From assembly GCF_029968015.1 (NCBI RefSeq), contig NZ_JASCIS010000008.1:1-64000 (forward strand): a DNA stretch of 64,000 bases. Direction: 5' to 3'. The position numbers were made by a program, and so were the translations under genes. Each line of letters opens with the position of its first letter. Position 1 is the first letter of the stretch. The DNA is from Streptomyces luteolus. GTDB taxonomy: Bacteria; Actinomycetota; Actinomycetes; Streptomycetales; Streptomycetaceae. Positions 1 to 8,558 of this stretch are shown here, piece by piece. The notes under the pieces are model-generated. The model searched no databases, was not told where the DNA came from, and was given only the letters and a program-made list of their open reading frames with translations.

Positions 1-24
1 TTCGGGGTAACGCAGCGGACCCCT

Positions 25-864
25 TCAGCGGGGCTTCCCGGTGCGCTGGGCGCGCGCGGAGGCGTAGAGGCACACGGCGGCGGCCGTCGCGAGGTTGAGG
101 CTCTCGGCGCGGCCGTGGATGGGTACGCGCACCACCTCGTCGGCGAGTGCGCGGGTCTCCTCCGGCAGGCCCCAGGCCTCGTTGCCGAAGACCCAGGCGG
201 TCGGGGTGCCCATGGTGCCGTGGTCGAGCTCGTCGTCGAGGTCCCGGTCCCCGGCCCCGTCGGCGGCGAGCACCCGAACTCCCGCTTCCCGCAGGCCGGT
301 CACGGCCTCTTCGACGGGTACGCCGACGGCCACCGGCAGGTGGAAGTGCGAACCGACGGAGGCGCGTACGGCCTTCGGGTTGTAGAGGTCGACGGAGGCG
401 TCGGTGAAGACCACGGCGTCGGCACCCGCGGCGTCGGCGCAGCGCAGCACGGTGCCGGCGTTGCCGGGGTCGCGCACGTGGGCGAGTACGGCGACCAGCT
501 CGGGCCGGGCGGCGAGGATCTCGGCGAAGGGCTTGTCGAGGAACCGGCAGACGCCGACGAGCCCTTGGGGCGTGACGGTGGTGGAGATGTCGGCGATCAC
601 GGCCTCGTCGGCGAGGTGCACCCGGGCGCCGCCGTCGCGCGCGGCCCCGACGATGTCGGCGTACCGCTCGGCGGCCTCGACGGTGGCGAACAGCTCGACC
701 AGCGTCGCCCCGGCGTCGCCGCGATGCCCGGCGGCTTCCCGTACGGCCTGCGGCCCTTCGGCGAGGAACAGCCGCTCCTTGCCGCGGAAGTTCCGCTTGC
801 CGAGCCGCCGCGCGGCACTGACGCGCGGGGAGCGGGGGGAGATCAACTCGGGTACGGCACCCAT
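25..864 (-). CDS. TrmH/SpoU family RNA 2'-O-methyltransferase
   Basis: Predicted SAM-dependent 2'-O-ribose methyltransferase of tRNA or rRNA, 279 aa. The N-terminal third looks like the substrate-binding domain. The C-terminal SPOUT half carries the expected trefoil-knot motifs: NAGTVLRCADAAGADAVV in the middle, then VFGNEAWGLP, then VRVPIHGRAESLNLATAAA near the end, which form the cofactor pocket in this family. It lies downstream of rplT on the same strand, separated by a strong terminator hairpin, so it is probably transcribed separately. Position next to rplT (and normally pheST) is conserved in Streptomyces. The RNA target cannot be told from sequence. Confidence 0.93.
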   Translation of the reverse strand: MGAVPELISPRSPRVSAARRLGKRNFRGKERLFLAEGPQAVREAAGHRGDAGATLVELFATVEAAERYADIVGAARDGGARVHLADEAVIADISTTVTPQGLVGVCRFLDKPFAEILAARPELVAVLAHVRDPGNAGTVLRCADAAGADAVVFTDASVDLYNPKAVRASVGSHFHLPVAVGVPVEEAVTGLREAGVRVLAADGAGDRDLDDELDHGTMGTPTAWVFGNEAWGLPEETRALADEVVRVPIHGRAESLNLATAAAVCLYASARAQRTGKPR

Positions 865-1011
865 GCATTCACCTTGAGCTAAAGGCTGGGCCCCTGTTTT
901 TCAGGGGCGCGGGGCTGTGACATCAGCGGCTTCGGCGCGGGGCGCGACAAGCCACGACGGCGCGGCAGACGGCAATCAACGGTCGACGGCAGACGAGAAG
1001 CCGAACGCACT

Positions 1012-1045
1012 CGGACCCGCAGACCACAAGGGGTCTGCGGGTCCG
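1012..1045 (-). terminator. Terminator hairpin after rplT
   Basis: Perfect inverted repeat with 14-bp arms (CGGACCCGCAGACC and its complement) around a 6-nt loop, about 25 nt past the rplT stop on the minus strand. It closes the infC-rpmI-rplT operon. A second, smaller hairpin (CCCCTG-TTTTT-CAGGGG) sits near 893-908. Confidence 0.85.
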
Positions 1046-1069
1046 ACACGGCTCAGCTCAACCCGAAAC

Positions 1070-1456
1070 TCAGGCGGAAGCCTTCGGCGCGTTGACGTCG
1101 CTCGGCAGCGCCTTCTGCGCGACCTCGACCAGCGCGGCGAACGCACCGGCGTCGTTGACCGCGAGCTCGGCCAGCATCTTGCGGTCCACCTCGATGTTGG
1201 CGGCCTTCAGACCCTGGATGAAGCGGTTGTAGGTGATGCCGTTGGCGCGGGCAGCGGCGTTGATGCGCTGGATCCACAGCTGACGGAAGTCGCCCTTGCG
1301 CTTCTTGCGGTCGTTGTAGTTGTAGACGAGGGAGTGGGTGACCTGCTCCTTCGCCTTGCGGTAGAGGCGCGAACGCTGACCGCGGTAGCCGCTGGCCTGC
1401 TCGAGGATCGCCCGACGCTTCTTGTGCGCGTTGACTGCGCGCTTGACGCGTGCCAC
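1070..1456 (-). CDS. rplT: 50S ribosomal protein L20
   Basis: L20, 128 aa, binds 23S rRNA early in large-subunit assembly. The basic N-terminus ([20 protein letters not shown]) and [20 protein letters not shown] are family signatures, and length is normal with a short acidic C-terminal tail ending in NAPKASA. It is the last gene of infC-rpmI-rplT, about 100 nt after rpmI. In other bacteria L20 represses its own operon by binding the mRNA; the leader seen here is compatible with that but does not prove it. Confidence 0.98.
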   Translation of the reverse strand: MARVKRAVNAHKKRRAILEQASGYRGQRSRLYRKAKEQVTHSLVYNYNDRKKRKGDFRQLWIQRINAAARANGITYNRFIQGLKAANIEVDRKMLAELAVNDAGAFAALVEVAQKALPSDVNAPKASA

Positions 1457-1557
1457 TTGTTAACTCCTTGTAGCGGGGCCGTGGGTGTGGTCACACGGCC
1501 CGGTGTCGAATAGGTCCCGGTCCTGGCGTCCGGCCCCCTGCCTCGGGGGCCGCGACG

Positions 1558-1752
1558 TCACTTGCCGAGAAGCTTCTTGATCTTCGCGGCGTCGCCCGGG
1601 GCCATCTCGGCGTTGCCGGTGAGGCGACGCGTCACGCGGGACGACTTGTGCTCGAGCAGGTGGCGCTTGCCGGCGCGCTCACGGAGCACCTTGCCGGAGC
1701 CGGTGACCTTGAAGCGCTTGCTGGCACCGCTGTGCGACTTGTTCTTCGGCAT
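1558..1752 (-). CDS. rpmI: 50S ribosomal protein L35
   Basis: L35, 64 aa, very basic. The start [20 protein letters not shown] and the internal [14 protein letters not shown] are diagnostic of the family. It is the middle gene of the infC-rpmI-rplT operon and is followed at about 100 nt by rplT. Normal length; nothing unusual in the coding part. Confidence 0.98.
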   Translation of the reverse strand: MPKNKSHSGASKRFKVTGSGKVLRERAGKRHLLEHKSSRVTRRLTGNAEMAPGDAAKIKKLLGK

Positions 1753-1777
1753 AGCGCCGTTCTCTCCTCGTCAGTGG

Positions 1778-1812
1778 CGCTCCCACCGAGCCCGGTCGGG
1801 CAGGCGGGAGCG
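1778..1812 (-). promoter_or_regulatory. Hairpin between infC and rpmI
   Basis: CGCTCCC and GGGAGCG arms lie in the 114-nt gap between infC and rpmI, upstream of the rpmI start. L20 in other bacteria binds a folded site near this place to repress rpmI-rplT translation. The role here is only a guess from position; it could also be a processing site. Confidence 0.3.
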
Positions 1813-1866
1813 TCAGTTGTATCGGTTGCGTCCGGGACGTCCGGGGCTCGCACCCCAGGTCTCGGA

Positions 1867-2514
1867 TCAGGCCTCGGCGGATTCCTGGGCAGACTCCGCG
1901 GCGGGCTCTTCGTCCGCCGCGCGGTCCCGGCGGGTCGTGGTGCCGGGGGCGTCCGCCTTGCGGGCCGCCTGGGCTTCACGGGCCTCGGCCATCGCCTCGG
2001 TCTTCTTCTTGTGCGGACCGAGAACCATGATCATGTTTCGGCCGTCCTGCTTCGGGTTGGACTCGATGAACCCGAGGTCCTCGACGTCCGAAGCGAGACG
2101 CTGCAGCAGTCGGAAGCCGAGCTCCGGCCGGGACTGCTCGCGACCACGGAACATGATCGTGATCTTGACCTTGTCGCCCTGCTTGAGGAACCGGACGACG
2201 TGACCCTTCTTGGTGTCGTAGTCGTGCGGGTCGATCTTCGGCCGGAGCTTCATCTCCTTGATGACCGTGTGCGCCTGGTTCTTGCGCGCCTCACGGGCCT
2301 TCATGGCCGACTCGTACTTGAACTTCCCGTAGTCCATGAGCTTGCAGACGGGCGGACGGGCGTTCGCCGCCACCTCGACGAGGTCGAGGTCGTACTCCTG
2401 AGCAAGCTCAAGGGCCTTGGCAAGCGGAACAATCCCGACCTGCTCGCCGCTAGGACCGACAAGTCGCACTTCGGGAACGCGAATCCGGTCGTTGATGCGG
2501 GGCTCGGCGCTGAT
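1867..2514 (-). CDS. infC: Translation initiation factor IF-3, ATC start
   Basis: IF-3, which keeps the 30S subunit free and proofreads start codons. Conserved parts run from [20 protein letters not shown] at the N-terminus through the [11 protein letters not shown] linker to the C-domain ([34 protein letters not shown]), plus an Ala/Glu-rich actinobacterial tail. A GTG start at 2469 would cut off the conserved RINDRIR segment. Going upstream in frame there is no ATG, GTG or TTG before the stop at about 2622-2620, but an ATC codon at 2514-2512 sits 4 nt after a perfect GAGGAGG. I therefore place the start at this ATC (215 aa). Rare ATT/ATC starts in infC allow IF-3 to repress its own translation in other bacteria. 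First gene of infC-rpmI-rplT. Confidence 0.9.
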   Translation of the reverse strand: MSAEPRINDRIRVPEVRLVGPSGEQVGIVPLAKALELAQEYDLDLVEVAANARPPVCKLMDYGKFKYESAMKAREARKNQAHTVIKEMKLRPKIDPHDYDTKKGHVVRFLKQGDKVKITIMFRGREQSRPELGFRLLQRLASDVEDLGFIESNPKQDGRNMIMVLGPHKKKTEAMAEAREAQAARKADAPGTTTRRDRAADEEPAAESAQESAEA

Positions 2515-2597
2515 GGATCCTCCTCGGTAGCACCACGCGACGGCCTGGCGGACTGCCGCGTAACGTCTCTTTTCGTAAGACCTAACCGCGCCGGCGC

Positions 2598-2632
2598 AAG
2601 AAAAATGCCCCGGAGACGATCACATGCGGGGC
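2598..2632 (-). terminator. Leader attenuator upstream of infC
   Basis: On the minus strand GCCCCG ... CGGGGC forms a stem followed directly by ATTTTTCTT, a canonical intrinsic terminator, about 84 nt before the infC start and with no gene ending just upstream of it. A terminator inside the leader of infC-rpmI-rplT points to transcription attenuation, as known for this operon in Bacillus and others. The ligand or protein sensed is not shown by sequence. Confidence 0.7.
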
Positions 2633-2858
2633 TCCATCACTTACCGGAGCACCGCCGCGTCGTACGCGGGGCGCGAGGACCGCCACTCGAGGTGGCCGTC
2701 GGACCGGTGACCCGCCGCCCTGGGGGCGATCAGGTGGGAGAGCGGAGCCTCCACTTGTGGGCCGGTGCGACTGCTTCCTTCAGCGAGGAAACCAGACATG
2801 TCCGGCCGGTCGGTTCACCAGCATACCAGCGTTCGGGGGCGCGGACGCCACGCCGGTG

Positions 2859-3075
2859 CCAGGCCCTGTCCTCGATCTCCCGTCGTCGCCCGGAGGGCGG
2901 CCCTGCGGCGTCAGGTGCGTGCTCTCGGCGTGCCGGGCGAAGGGCCTCGATTGGGGTCTCCCCTGCTCGAGCGAAGCCGAGAGCTTGGGGAAGGAGCTAC
3001 TTGGGCCATTGCCCGGTGCGGCGAGAGTGCCTGCATGGCGTCGCGGGGCAGGCGGGAGATCGAAGACAGGGCCTG
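2859..3075. mobile_element. MITE-like element with 25-bp inverted ends
   Basis: The left end CCAGGCCCTGTCCTCGATCT (continuing CCCG) reappears inverted at 3049-3075 with a single mismatch over about 24 bp. The ~217-bp segment between them has no convincing gene. Its middle (about 2951-2994) holds a sequence centred on CTGCTCGAGCGAAGCCGAGA that recurs inside glnA4 at 12282-12330. No target-site duplication is evident. It lies between infC and the DUF1844 gene, in the likely promoter region of both. The reading as a non-autonomous mobile element is inference from structure. Confidence 0.6.
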
Positions 3076-3147
3076 GGGCCTAGGCTGGTGCGCGCCCGGC
3101 AGCCGCCGGAACCCTCTGTAGCAGCAGCCAGGAAGTAGAAGCAAGCC

Positions 3148-3519
3148 ATGAGCGACGCGACCCCCGCCCCCGGCGAAGAGACCTCCGCCGACTTCGACGC
3201 CATGACCCGTGACATCGCGGAGGTCCCCGCGGTCGAGGTGATCGTGACGGTCGCGGTCAACCTGATGAGCGCCGCCGCCGTGAAGCTCGGCCTGACCGAG
3301 GAGGGCGACGCGCACAAGGACCTGGACGAGGCCCGCAAGCTGGTGCACGCCCTGGCCGGACTGCTCGACGCGAGCACCACCGAGATCAGCTCGTTCCACG
3401 CCGCTCCCCTGAAGGACGGCCTGAAGTCGCTGCAGCTGGCGTTCCGCGAGGCGTCGGTCGTGCCGGACGAGCCGGGTCAGGGCCCGGGCGAGAAGTACAC
3501 GGGCCCGGTCTTCGGCTGA
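3148..3519 (+). CDS. DUF1844 domain protein
   Basis: 123 aa, small acidic protein of the DUF1844 family. The core DIAEVPAVEVIVTVAVNLMS followed by AAAVKLGLTEE and the helix HKDLDEARKLVHALAGLLDA is typical. No catalytic motif, signal peptide or clear membrane segment. Family members sit beside infC in many actinobacteria but have no assigned function. Divergent from infC across a 633-nt gap that contains the infC leader and the MITE-like element. Confidence 0.88.
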   Translation: MSDATPAPGEETSADFDAMTRDIAEVPAVEVIVTVAVNLMSAAAVKLGLTEEGDAHKDLDEARKLVHALAGLLDASTTEISSFHAAPLKDGLKSLQLAFREASVVPDEPGQGPGEKYTGPVFG

Positions 3520-3553
3520 GGGCTCACGCGCATACGTAGTCAGGCGCGCGTAA

Positions 3554-4291
3554 TCAGGCGCGTACGTAGAGGGGCTCGCCCGGTGGCGTCGCCTCGGCGG
3601 GCAGGAGTGCCAGGTCGAGGCCGCGTACCAGGCGGGCCCTCAGCGTTTCGTCGGCGGCGAGTGCCCCTGCGATGCGGCGGGCGGCCTCGGCGGGGGCCAG
3701 GTCGGGCCCGAGGACGAGGGCGAGGGTGCCGTCGGCGCTGCCCGGGCCGAGGTGGGCGCGGAGCACCGCGGGCTCGGCGGCGACGATCGCGCGTACCGCC
3801 TCGGTGACGGCGGGGTCGGCGAGCGGGTCGGTGGAGGTGCGGCCCTCGGCGACGGCGAGCAGGGCGGGGCGCGGCAGTTCGAAGGGCACCGGTCCGGCGA
3901 CGTCGAGGACGATCGTGTCGGCCTTCTCGTGCACGGCGGCCTGCACGGCCTGGTGCAGCGGTACGGCGACGGGGCGGGCCTCGGGGTCCCACAGGGCGAG
4001 GGCCTCGGTGGAGGTGAAGGCGGGCAGGGCGCTGCGGTCGCCGGCCTTCAGGATCGGCACGGCCATGTCGCTGGTCTTCTCGCGGCGCAGGCCGTTCTCG
4101 TCCGTCTCGACCTCGCCGAGTACGGCGACGACGGGGACGAGCAGCCGGGTGCCGGGGAGGTTCTCCAGGACGGCGCGGCCGGTGTCCTGGGTGCGCTGTG
4201 CGGCCCAGGCCGCGAGGGCCGCGCTCAGCTTCGGGTCGGCGGAGCCGTCGTCGTCGGAGAAGCCGGAGTCCGGGATGTTCTTGTTCGCCAC
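3554..4291 (-). CDS. SseB family protein
   Basis: 245 aa, starts GTG. Contains an SseB-type N-terminal domain (RLLVPVVAVLGEVE, then DMAVPILKAGDRSALPAFTS and VAVPLHQAVQAA) and a C-terminal part with repeated Ala/Leu helices. SseB-fold proteins in actinobacteria are abundant and poorly characterised; some relatives enhance rhodanese-like activity or take part in secretion, neither of which the sequence shows here. The gene is convergent with DUF1844 (35 nt apart) and just upstream of the mycosin gene on the same strand, so co-expression is not implied in that direction. Confidence 0.8.
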   Translation of the reverse strand: MANKNIPDSGFSDDDGSADPKLSAALAAWAAQRTQDTGRAVLENLPGTRLLVPVVAVLGEVETDENGLRREKTSDMAVPILKAGDRSALPAFTSTEALALWDPEARPVAVPLHQAVQAAVHEKADTIVLDVAGPVPFELPRPALLAVAEGRTSTDPLADPAVTEAVRAIVAAEPAVLRAHLGPGSADGTLALVLGPDLAPAEAARRIAGALAADETLRARLVRGLDLALLPAEATPPGEPLYVRA

Positions 4292-4316
4292 GGTCCTCGA
4301 CCTTACCGGGGGCGGT

Positions 4317-5504
4317 TCAGTACGTTTCGCGGCGCCCGCGCCACAGGACCACGGCCGCGACCAGGCAGACCGCGCCGAGGCTGCCGGCGAGGGGGCCGAG
4401 CCAGGCCGCGACGGAGTCGTCGGGGTCGGGGTCCGGGCCGCCGCCGAAGTACTCGTCCTGGTAGGCCGCCGGGCTCAGCTTCTCGGGCTTGAGCTCGCCG
4501 CCCTCCTCGATGGCGGCGGCGGGGTCGACCAGTCCGTAGCCGCGGGAGTCGTCGCGGCCGCCGTCGGGGGCGTCGCGGGCGGTGTCCTCAAGGAGCTGCT
4601 TGATCTGGGCGGGCCGGAGGTTCGGGTGGGCGGCGCGGACCAGGGCGGCGGCGCCGGAGACGAAGGCGGAGGCGGCGCTGGTGCCCCAGCCGCGGTAGTA
4701 CTCGCGGTCCGGGTCGGCTATGACGATGTCCTTGCCGGGGGCGCTGACCGTGGCGTACCAGCGGCGGGTGGAGAAGGGGGCGCGGTCGCCGTACCGGTCG
4801 ACGGCGGCGACGGCGATGACGCCCGGGTACGCGGCCGGGTAGGAGATGTGGTCGCCCTTCTCGCCGCCGTTGCCGGCGGAGGCGACCACGACGACGCCCT
4901 TCTTCAGGGCGTACTGGACGGCGGCGTCCTCGGTGGCGTCGGCGTGGGCGGACTCGCTGTCGTCGCCGAGGGAGAGGTTGATGACGTCGGCGCCGTTGTC
5001 GGCGGCCCAGCGGATGCCCTGGGCGAGGGCGCCGGCGCGGGTGGAGCGGGCCTTCTTGCGGGACTTGTCGCCGTCTTCGAGGATCACGCGCACGGGCAGG
5101 ATCTTGGCCTCGGGGGCGATGCCGAGCACACCCTCGTCGTTTCCGGTGCCATGGCCGTGACCTGCGATGATTCCGGCCATGGCGGTGCCGTGCCGGGCCC
5201 AGGGGCGGTCGCCGCGGGTGGCGCCGAAGCCGATCATGTCCTTGCCGGGCAGGACGTTGTCCTTCAGGTCGGGATGCTGGTCGTCGACGCCGGTGTCGAG
5301 GACGGCGACGGTCATGCCCGCGCCGCGGGTGCTCTGCCAGGCCTCGGCGGTGTTCAGCGCGGCCAGGCCCCACTCCTGTGCACGGATCTCGTCGGCGCGG
5401 GCGGTGGCGGCGGGCAGCAGGGCGAGCGCGGCGGCGGCGAGGAGCGTGCCGCCCTTGCGCAGCGGGCCGACGCGGCGGGAAGTCGTTCTCGTACGGGCGC
5501 TCAT
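4317..5504 (-). CDS. mycP: S8 serine protease, mycosin type
   Basis: 395 aa, subtilisin-family protease of the type VII secretion-associated mycosin kind, anchored in the membrane with its catalytic domain outside. A signal peptide (about 1-37, cut after ATARA) precedes the catalytic triad D70 (AVLDTGVDD), H105 (ARHGTAMAG) and S276 (GTSAASAFVSG), with Asn in ASAGNGG as oxyanion residue. A single C-terminal helix (about 372-389) and basic tail RGRRETY follow, as in mycosins. The start ATG overlaps the stop of the upstream gene in ATGA, so the two are translationally coupled. No ESX core genes (EccB-E, WXG100) lie nearby. Confidence 0.88.
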   Translation of the reverse strand: MSARTRTTSRRVGPLRKGGTLLAAAALALLPAATARADEIRAQEWGLAALNTAEAWQSTRGAGMTVAVLDTGVDDQHPDLKDNVLPGKDMIGFGATRGDRPWARHGTAMAGIIAGHGHGTGNDEGVLGIAPEAKILPVRVILEDGDKSRKKARSTRAGALAQGIRWAADNGADVINLSLGDDSESAHADATEDAAVQYALKKGVVVVASAGNGGEKGDHISYPAAYPGVIAVAAVDRYGDRAPFSTRRWYATVSAPGKDIVIADPDREYYRGWGTSAASAFVSGAAALVRAAHPNLRPAQIKQLLEDTARDAPDGGRDDSRGYGLVDPAAAIEEGGELKPEKLSPAAYQDEYFGGGPDPDPDDSVAAWLGPLAGSLGAVCLVAAVVLWRGRRETY

Positions 5505-7012
5505 GACGGCTCCTTCTCCGACGCCGCCTTGGCCGTCTTGCGCAGGGCGCGCTCCACCTGGTCCGCGAGGCCCTTCGCCTCGTGCCCGAGGCCGGACTGG
5601 GCCGGGGCGCTGGTGGCGCCGGACTTCATGGCCTCGGCGGCGGGCTCGGGCTCGGAGACCTCGCGGCCGTCGGCGAAGCCGGAGACGGCGTAGACGACGA
5701 CGGGGGCGTCGGTGAGGACCGAGACCGTCCAGCTGGCCCGCTGCTCGTCCCCGAAGGAGGCGGCGACGGTGCCCTTCTTCGCGTACGGCCGTGGCATCAG
5801 GTCGTCGCGCCGGTCCAGGCCCTCCTCGGTGAAGCGGGTGCGCAGGGAGCCCATCGAGGGTGCGTCGGCCCTGGTGAAGAGCATGCCGACGGTGGTGACA
5901 TAGCTCCGCGTCGCATCGGTGTACGTGGCGCGCAACAGCCGTTCGCAGCCCACGGGTTGGAGTGCCTTGCGCAGGAGCGGGTCGAGGGCGTCCTTGCAGC
6001 CGCTGTCGGGGGCGACGGCGATCCGGGTCCAGACGCGGTCGGCGCCGCCGGGGCCCGCGCCGTCGCCCTTGACGCGGGGCGGGAAGAGCGTGTCGACCTT
6101 CTCGTTGTGCCAGGCGGCGCCCGCCGCGCTGTAGACGCGCTCGGCGCTGGGGGCGCCGTCGGCCTCGCCGGTGAGCCAACTCCCGGTCACCGCACCGCTG
6201 ATGAGGCCGAAGCCGAGCACGAGGCAGGCGGCGACGGCGGCGAGGCGGGGCTTGGTGCGGGCCGGGACGGGACGCAGCCGCGCGGTGCGGTCGTCGAAGA
6301 CGGCGGGCCGGCCGAAGTGGATGGGGCGGCCGGCGCCGGGCTGCGGGGTGAGGTCGACGGAGCCGACGGGGCGGCGGCGCGGGGCGGGGCGGGGCGGCTC
6401 CGTGGGGCGCGGCGGCGGCTGCGGATGCCGAGGCGTCTCGGGCGACAGGGGCGTCTCGGGCGGCAGCGGCGTCTCGGGCGGCAGGGGTGCGGAGCCGCCG
6501 CGGCGCGCGGGCTGCTCGCCGGGGGCCGGGGGCACGGGCCGCAGCCGCGCGGTGGTCTCGCTGGGGCGCGGGGCGGGGGCCGCAGGGGGCGCGGGCTGCG
6601 CGGGGATACGGCCGGTGCCGCCGGGGCTCGGCATGCCTCCGTCACCGGCGGGCCCCTGGGCGCTTCCGGCGGCCTCGCCACCCTGCGCGCGTCCCGCGCC
6701 GCCGGGACCGTGTGCGCCGCGGGTGGTGTGCGGGCCTTGCGGCGGGACGGCGGGAAGCGGGGGGACAGCCGGGGTGGCGGGGCCGTTCGCGGGCGCGGGC
6801 GCAGAGGGCTGTACGGGGGCGCCGACCGTCGGATTCGGGCGCTGCGGAGGCGTGGGGTCGGCCGGTTCGGGGCGCTGTCCGGCATCGGCACGGTGGACCG
6901 GGACGGCGGTCTCGGTGCGGGGCGGCTCGTCGGGCAGCCGGGTCGACGGGTTGGGCGGGGGCGGCGAGGAGGGGCGCGGGGGGACTCCGGCACTGCGCGC
7001 GTCTGTGCTCAT
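5501..7012 (-). CDS. Proline-rich single-pass membrane protein
   Basis: 503 aa from ATG 7012 (the frame is open further up but has no better start). Residues 1 to about 275 are low-complexity Pro/Ala/Arg-rich and probably disordered and cytoplasmic, one transmembrane helix (AAVACLVLGFGLISGAVTG) follows, then an extracytoplasmic domain of about 190 aa with two Cys (SGCKDALDPL, VGCERLLRAT). That domain reads like an uncharacterised actinobacterial sensor or substrate-presenting domain. The stop overlaps the mycosin start by 4 nt, suggesting a functional pair: a membrane protein processed by, or holding, the protease. Function not recognised. Confidence 0.75.
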   Translation of the reverse strand: MSTDARSAGVPPRPSSPPPPNPSTRLPDEPPRTETAVPVHRADAGQRPEPADPTPPQRPNPTVGAPVQPSAPAPANGPATPAVPPLPAVPPQGPHTTRGAHGPGGAGRAQGGEAAGSAQGPAGDGGMPSPGGTGRIPAQPAPPAAPAPRPSETTARLRPVPPAPGEQPARRGGSAPLPPETPLPPETPLSPETPRHPQPPPRPTEPPRPAPRRRPVGSVDLTPQPGAGRPIHFGRPAVFDDRTARLRPVPARTKPRLAAVAACLVLGFGLISGAVTGSWLTGEADGAPSAERVYSAAGAAWHNEKVDTLFPPRVKGDGAGPGGADRVWTRIAVAPDSGCKDALDPLLRKALQPVGCERLLRATYTDATRSYVTTVGMLFTRADAPSMGSLRTRFTEEGLDRRDDLMPRPYAKKGTVAASFGDEQRASWTVSVLTDAPVVVYAVSGFADGREVSEPEPAAEAMKSGATSAPAQSGLGHEAKGLADQVERALRKTAKAASEKEPS

Positions 7013-7207
7013 GCACCCCCCGTCCTCGAGCGCGGGCTCTGTTCGACCTCCGTCGGGTACAGCGGTCGGAGACAGGCCCGTTCTTCCCTGCCTGCGCGTC
7101 ACTCTACGGGCTGATGCAGGCCGGGCGGGAACCCGTCCGAGGGCCACGGGTGATCTGTCCGGATCATCCCCCTACCCCTGGGTAGAGCGGTCTGGCAGGC
7201 TGCGTTC

Positions 7208-8416
7208 ATGACGGCTCTCGCTGCAGATCGCGCCCGTTACGACCGGGCCACCGCCCACCTCGACGCCCCCGTCGCCATCGTGGACCTGGAGGCGTTCGAC
7301 GCCAATGCCGCGGACCTGGTGCGCCGGGCCGGCGGCAAGCCGATCCGGGTGGCGAGCAAGTCGGTGCGCTGCCGTGCGCTGCTCGAACGGGCCCTGGCGA
7401 AGGACGGGTTCGCGGGGATCATGTCGTTCACGCTCGCCGAGTCGCTGTGGCTGGCCCGCTCGGGCTTCGAGGACGTACTGCTCGCGTATCCGTCGGCGGA
7501 CCGTGCGGGCTTCGCGGAGCTGACCGCCGACCCGAAGCTGGCCGCGGCGGTCACGGTGATGGTGGACGACCCGGCGCAGTTGCGGCTGATCGACGCGGCG
7601 CGGGACGGCGACCGGGGGCGTGAAGAGGTGCGCGTCTGCCTGGAGTTGGACACGGCCCTGCGGCTGCTCGGCGGCCGGGTGCGGATCGGTGCGCGCCGCT
7701 CGCCGCTGCGCTCCCCCGCGCAGGTCGCCGAGTTGGCGCGGGCGGTGGCGCGCAGGCCGGGGTTCCGGCTCGTGGGTGTGATGGCGTACGAGGGGCATGT
7801 GGCCGGGGTGGGCGATCTGCTCGCCGGGCGGCCGGTGCGCTCGCGGGCGATCCGGGCCATGCAGGCGGCGGCGCGGCGTGAGCTGGCGGCGCGGCGGGCG
7901 GAGGTGGTGCGCGCGGTGCGGGCCGTCGAGCCGGGCCTGGAGTTCGTGAACGGCGGCGGCACGGGCAGCGTGCAGCACACGGCGGCGGAGGCGGCGGTCA
8001 CGGAGATCGCGGCGGGCTCGGGGCTCTACGTCCCGCGGCTCTTCGACAACTACACGTCGTTCAGCGGCCGTCCGGCGGCCCTGTTCGCGCAGCCGGTGGT
8101 GCGCAGGCCCGGTGTGGGTGTGGTGACGGTTCTGGGCGGCGGCTATCCGGCGTCCGGTGCGGCGGGCCGCGACCGGCTGCCGGTGCCGCATCTGCCGCAG
8201 GGCCTGCGGTACGACCCGCAGGAGGGCGCGGGCGAGGTGCAGACGCCGCTGCTCGGCTCGCCCGCCGACGATCTGCTGATCGGCGACAAGGTGTGGTTCC
8301 GGCACGCCAAGGCGGGCGAGCTGTGCGAGCGCTTCGAGCAGCTGCACCTGGTCGAGGGCGACCGGGTCACGGAATCGGTGCCGACGTACCGGGGCGAGGG
8401 CCGGACGTTCCTCTGA
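7208..8416 (+). CDS. PLP-dependent amino acid deaminase/aldolase (D-threonine aldolase fold)
   Basis: 402 aa. The alanine-racemase-like barrel begins APVAIVDLEAFDANA; the PLP-binding lysine is in PIRVASKSVRC. The C-terminal domain has a His/Cys pair (WFRHAKAGELCERFEQLHLV) that matches the metal-site region of D-threonine aldolase/D-serine dehydratase relatives. Such enzymes split or deaminate beta-hydroxy D-amino acids; the actual substrate is unknown. It stands alone, divergent from the proline-rich protein gene. Confidence 0.82.
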   Translation: MTALAADRARYDRATAHLDAPVAIVDLEAFDANAADLVRRAGGKPIRVASKSVRCRALLERALAKDGFAGIMSFTLAESLWLARSGFEDVLLAYPSADRAGFAELTADPKLAAAVTVMVDDPAQLRLIDAARDGDRGREEVRVCLELDTALRLLGGRVRIGARRSPLRSPAQVAELARAVARRPGFRLVGVMAYEGHVAGVGDLLAGRPVRSRAIRAMQAAARRELAARRAEVVRAVRAVEPGLEFVNGGGTGSVQHTAAEAAVTEIAAGSGLYVPRLFDNYTSFSGRPAALFAQPVVRRPGVGVVTVLGGGYPASGAAGRDRLPVPHLPQGLRYDPQEGAGEVQTPLLGSPADDLLIGDKVWFRHAKAGELCERFEQLHLVEGDRVTESVPTYRGEGRTFL

Positions 8417-8558
8417 CGGGCCCTGGGGCACGTCTCCCCGGTCTTCGCTGATCAGTGGGTGCCCTCCGGCCGGAGGCTGGCGGCGCGTACCCGGGAACAT
8501 CTCCCGGCCGAAGGCAGGCGGCGCGGCCCGCAAAGATCCGGAGACGGGCCCGGGCCGT

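Noticed and set aside
2757..3121. Small genes within the MITE-like region
   Set aside because: Several overlapping short frames exist, but none has a good start site or a recognisable protein, and the inverted ends cross them.
5582..7114. Open frames antisense to the proline-rich protein
   Set aside because: High G+C at third positions opens opposite frames. Composition is Gly/Ala/Arg only, with no domain, and the minus-strand gene has a coupled neighbour and a real membrane helix.
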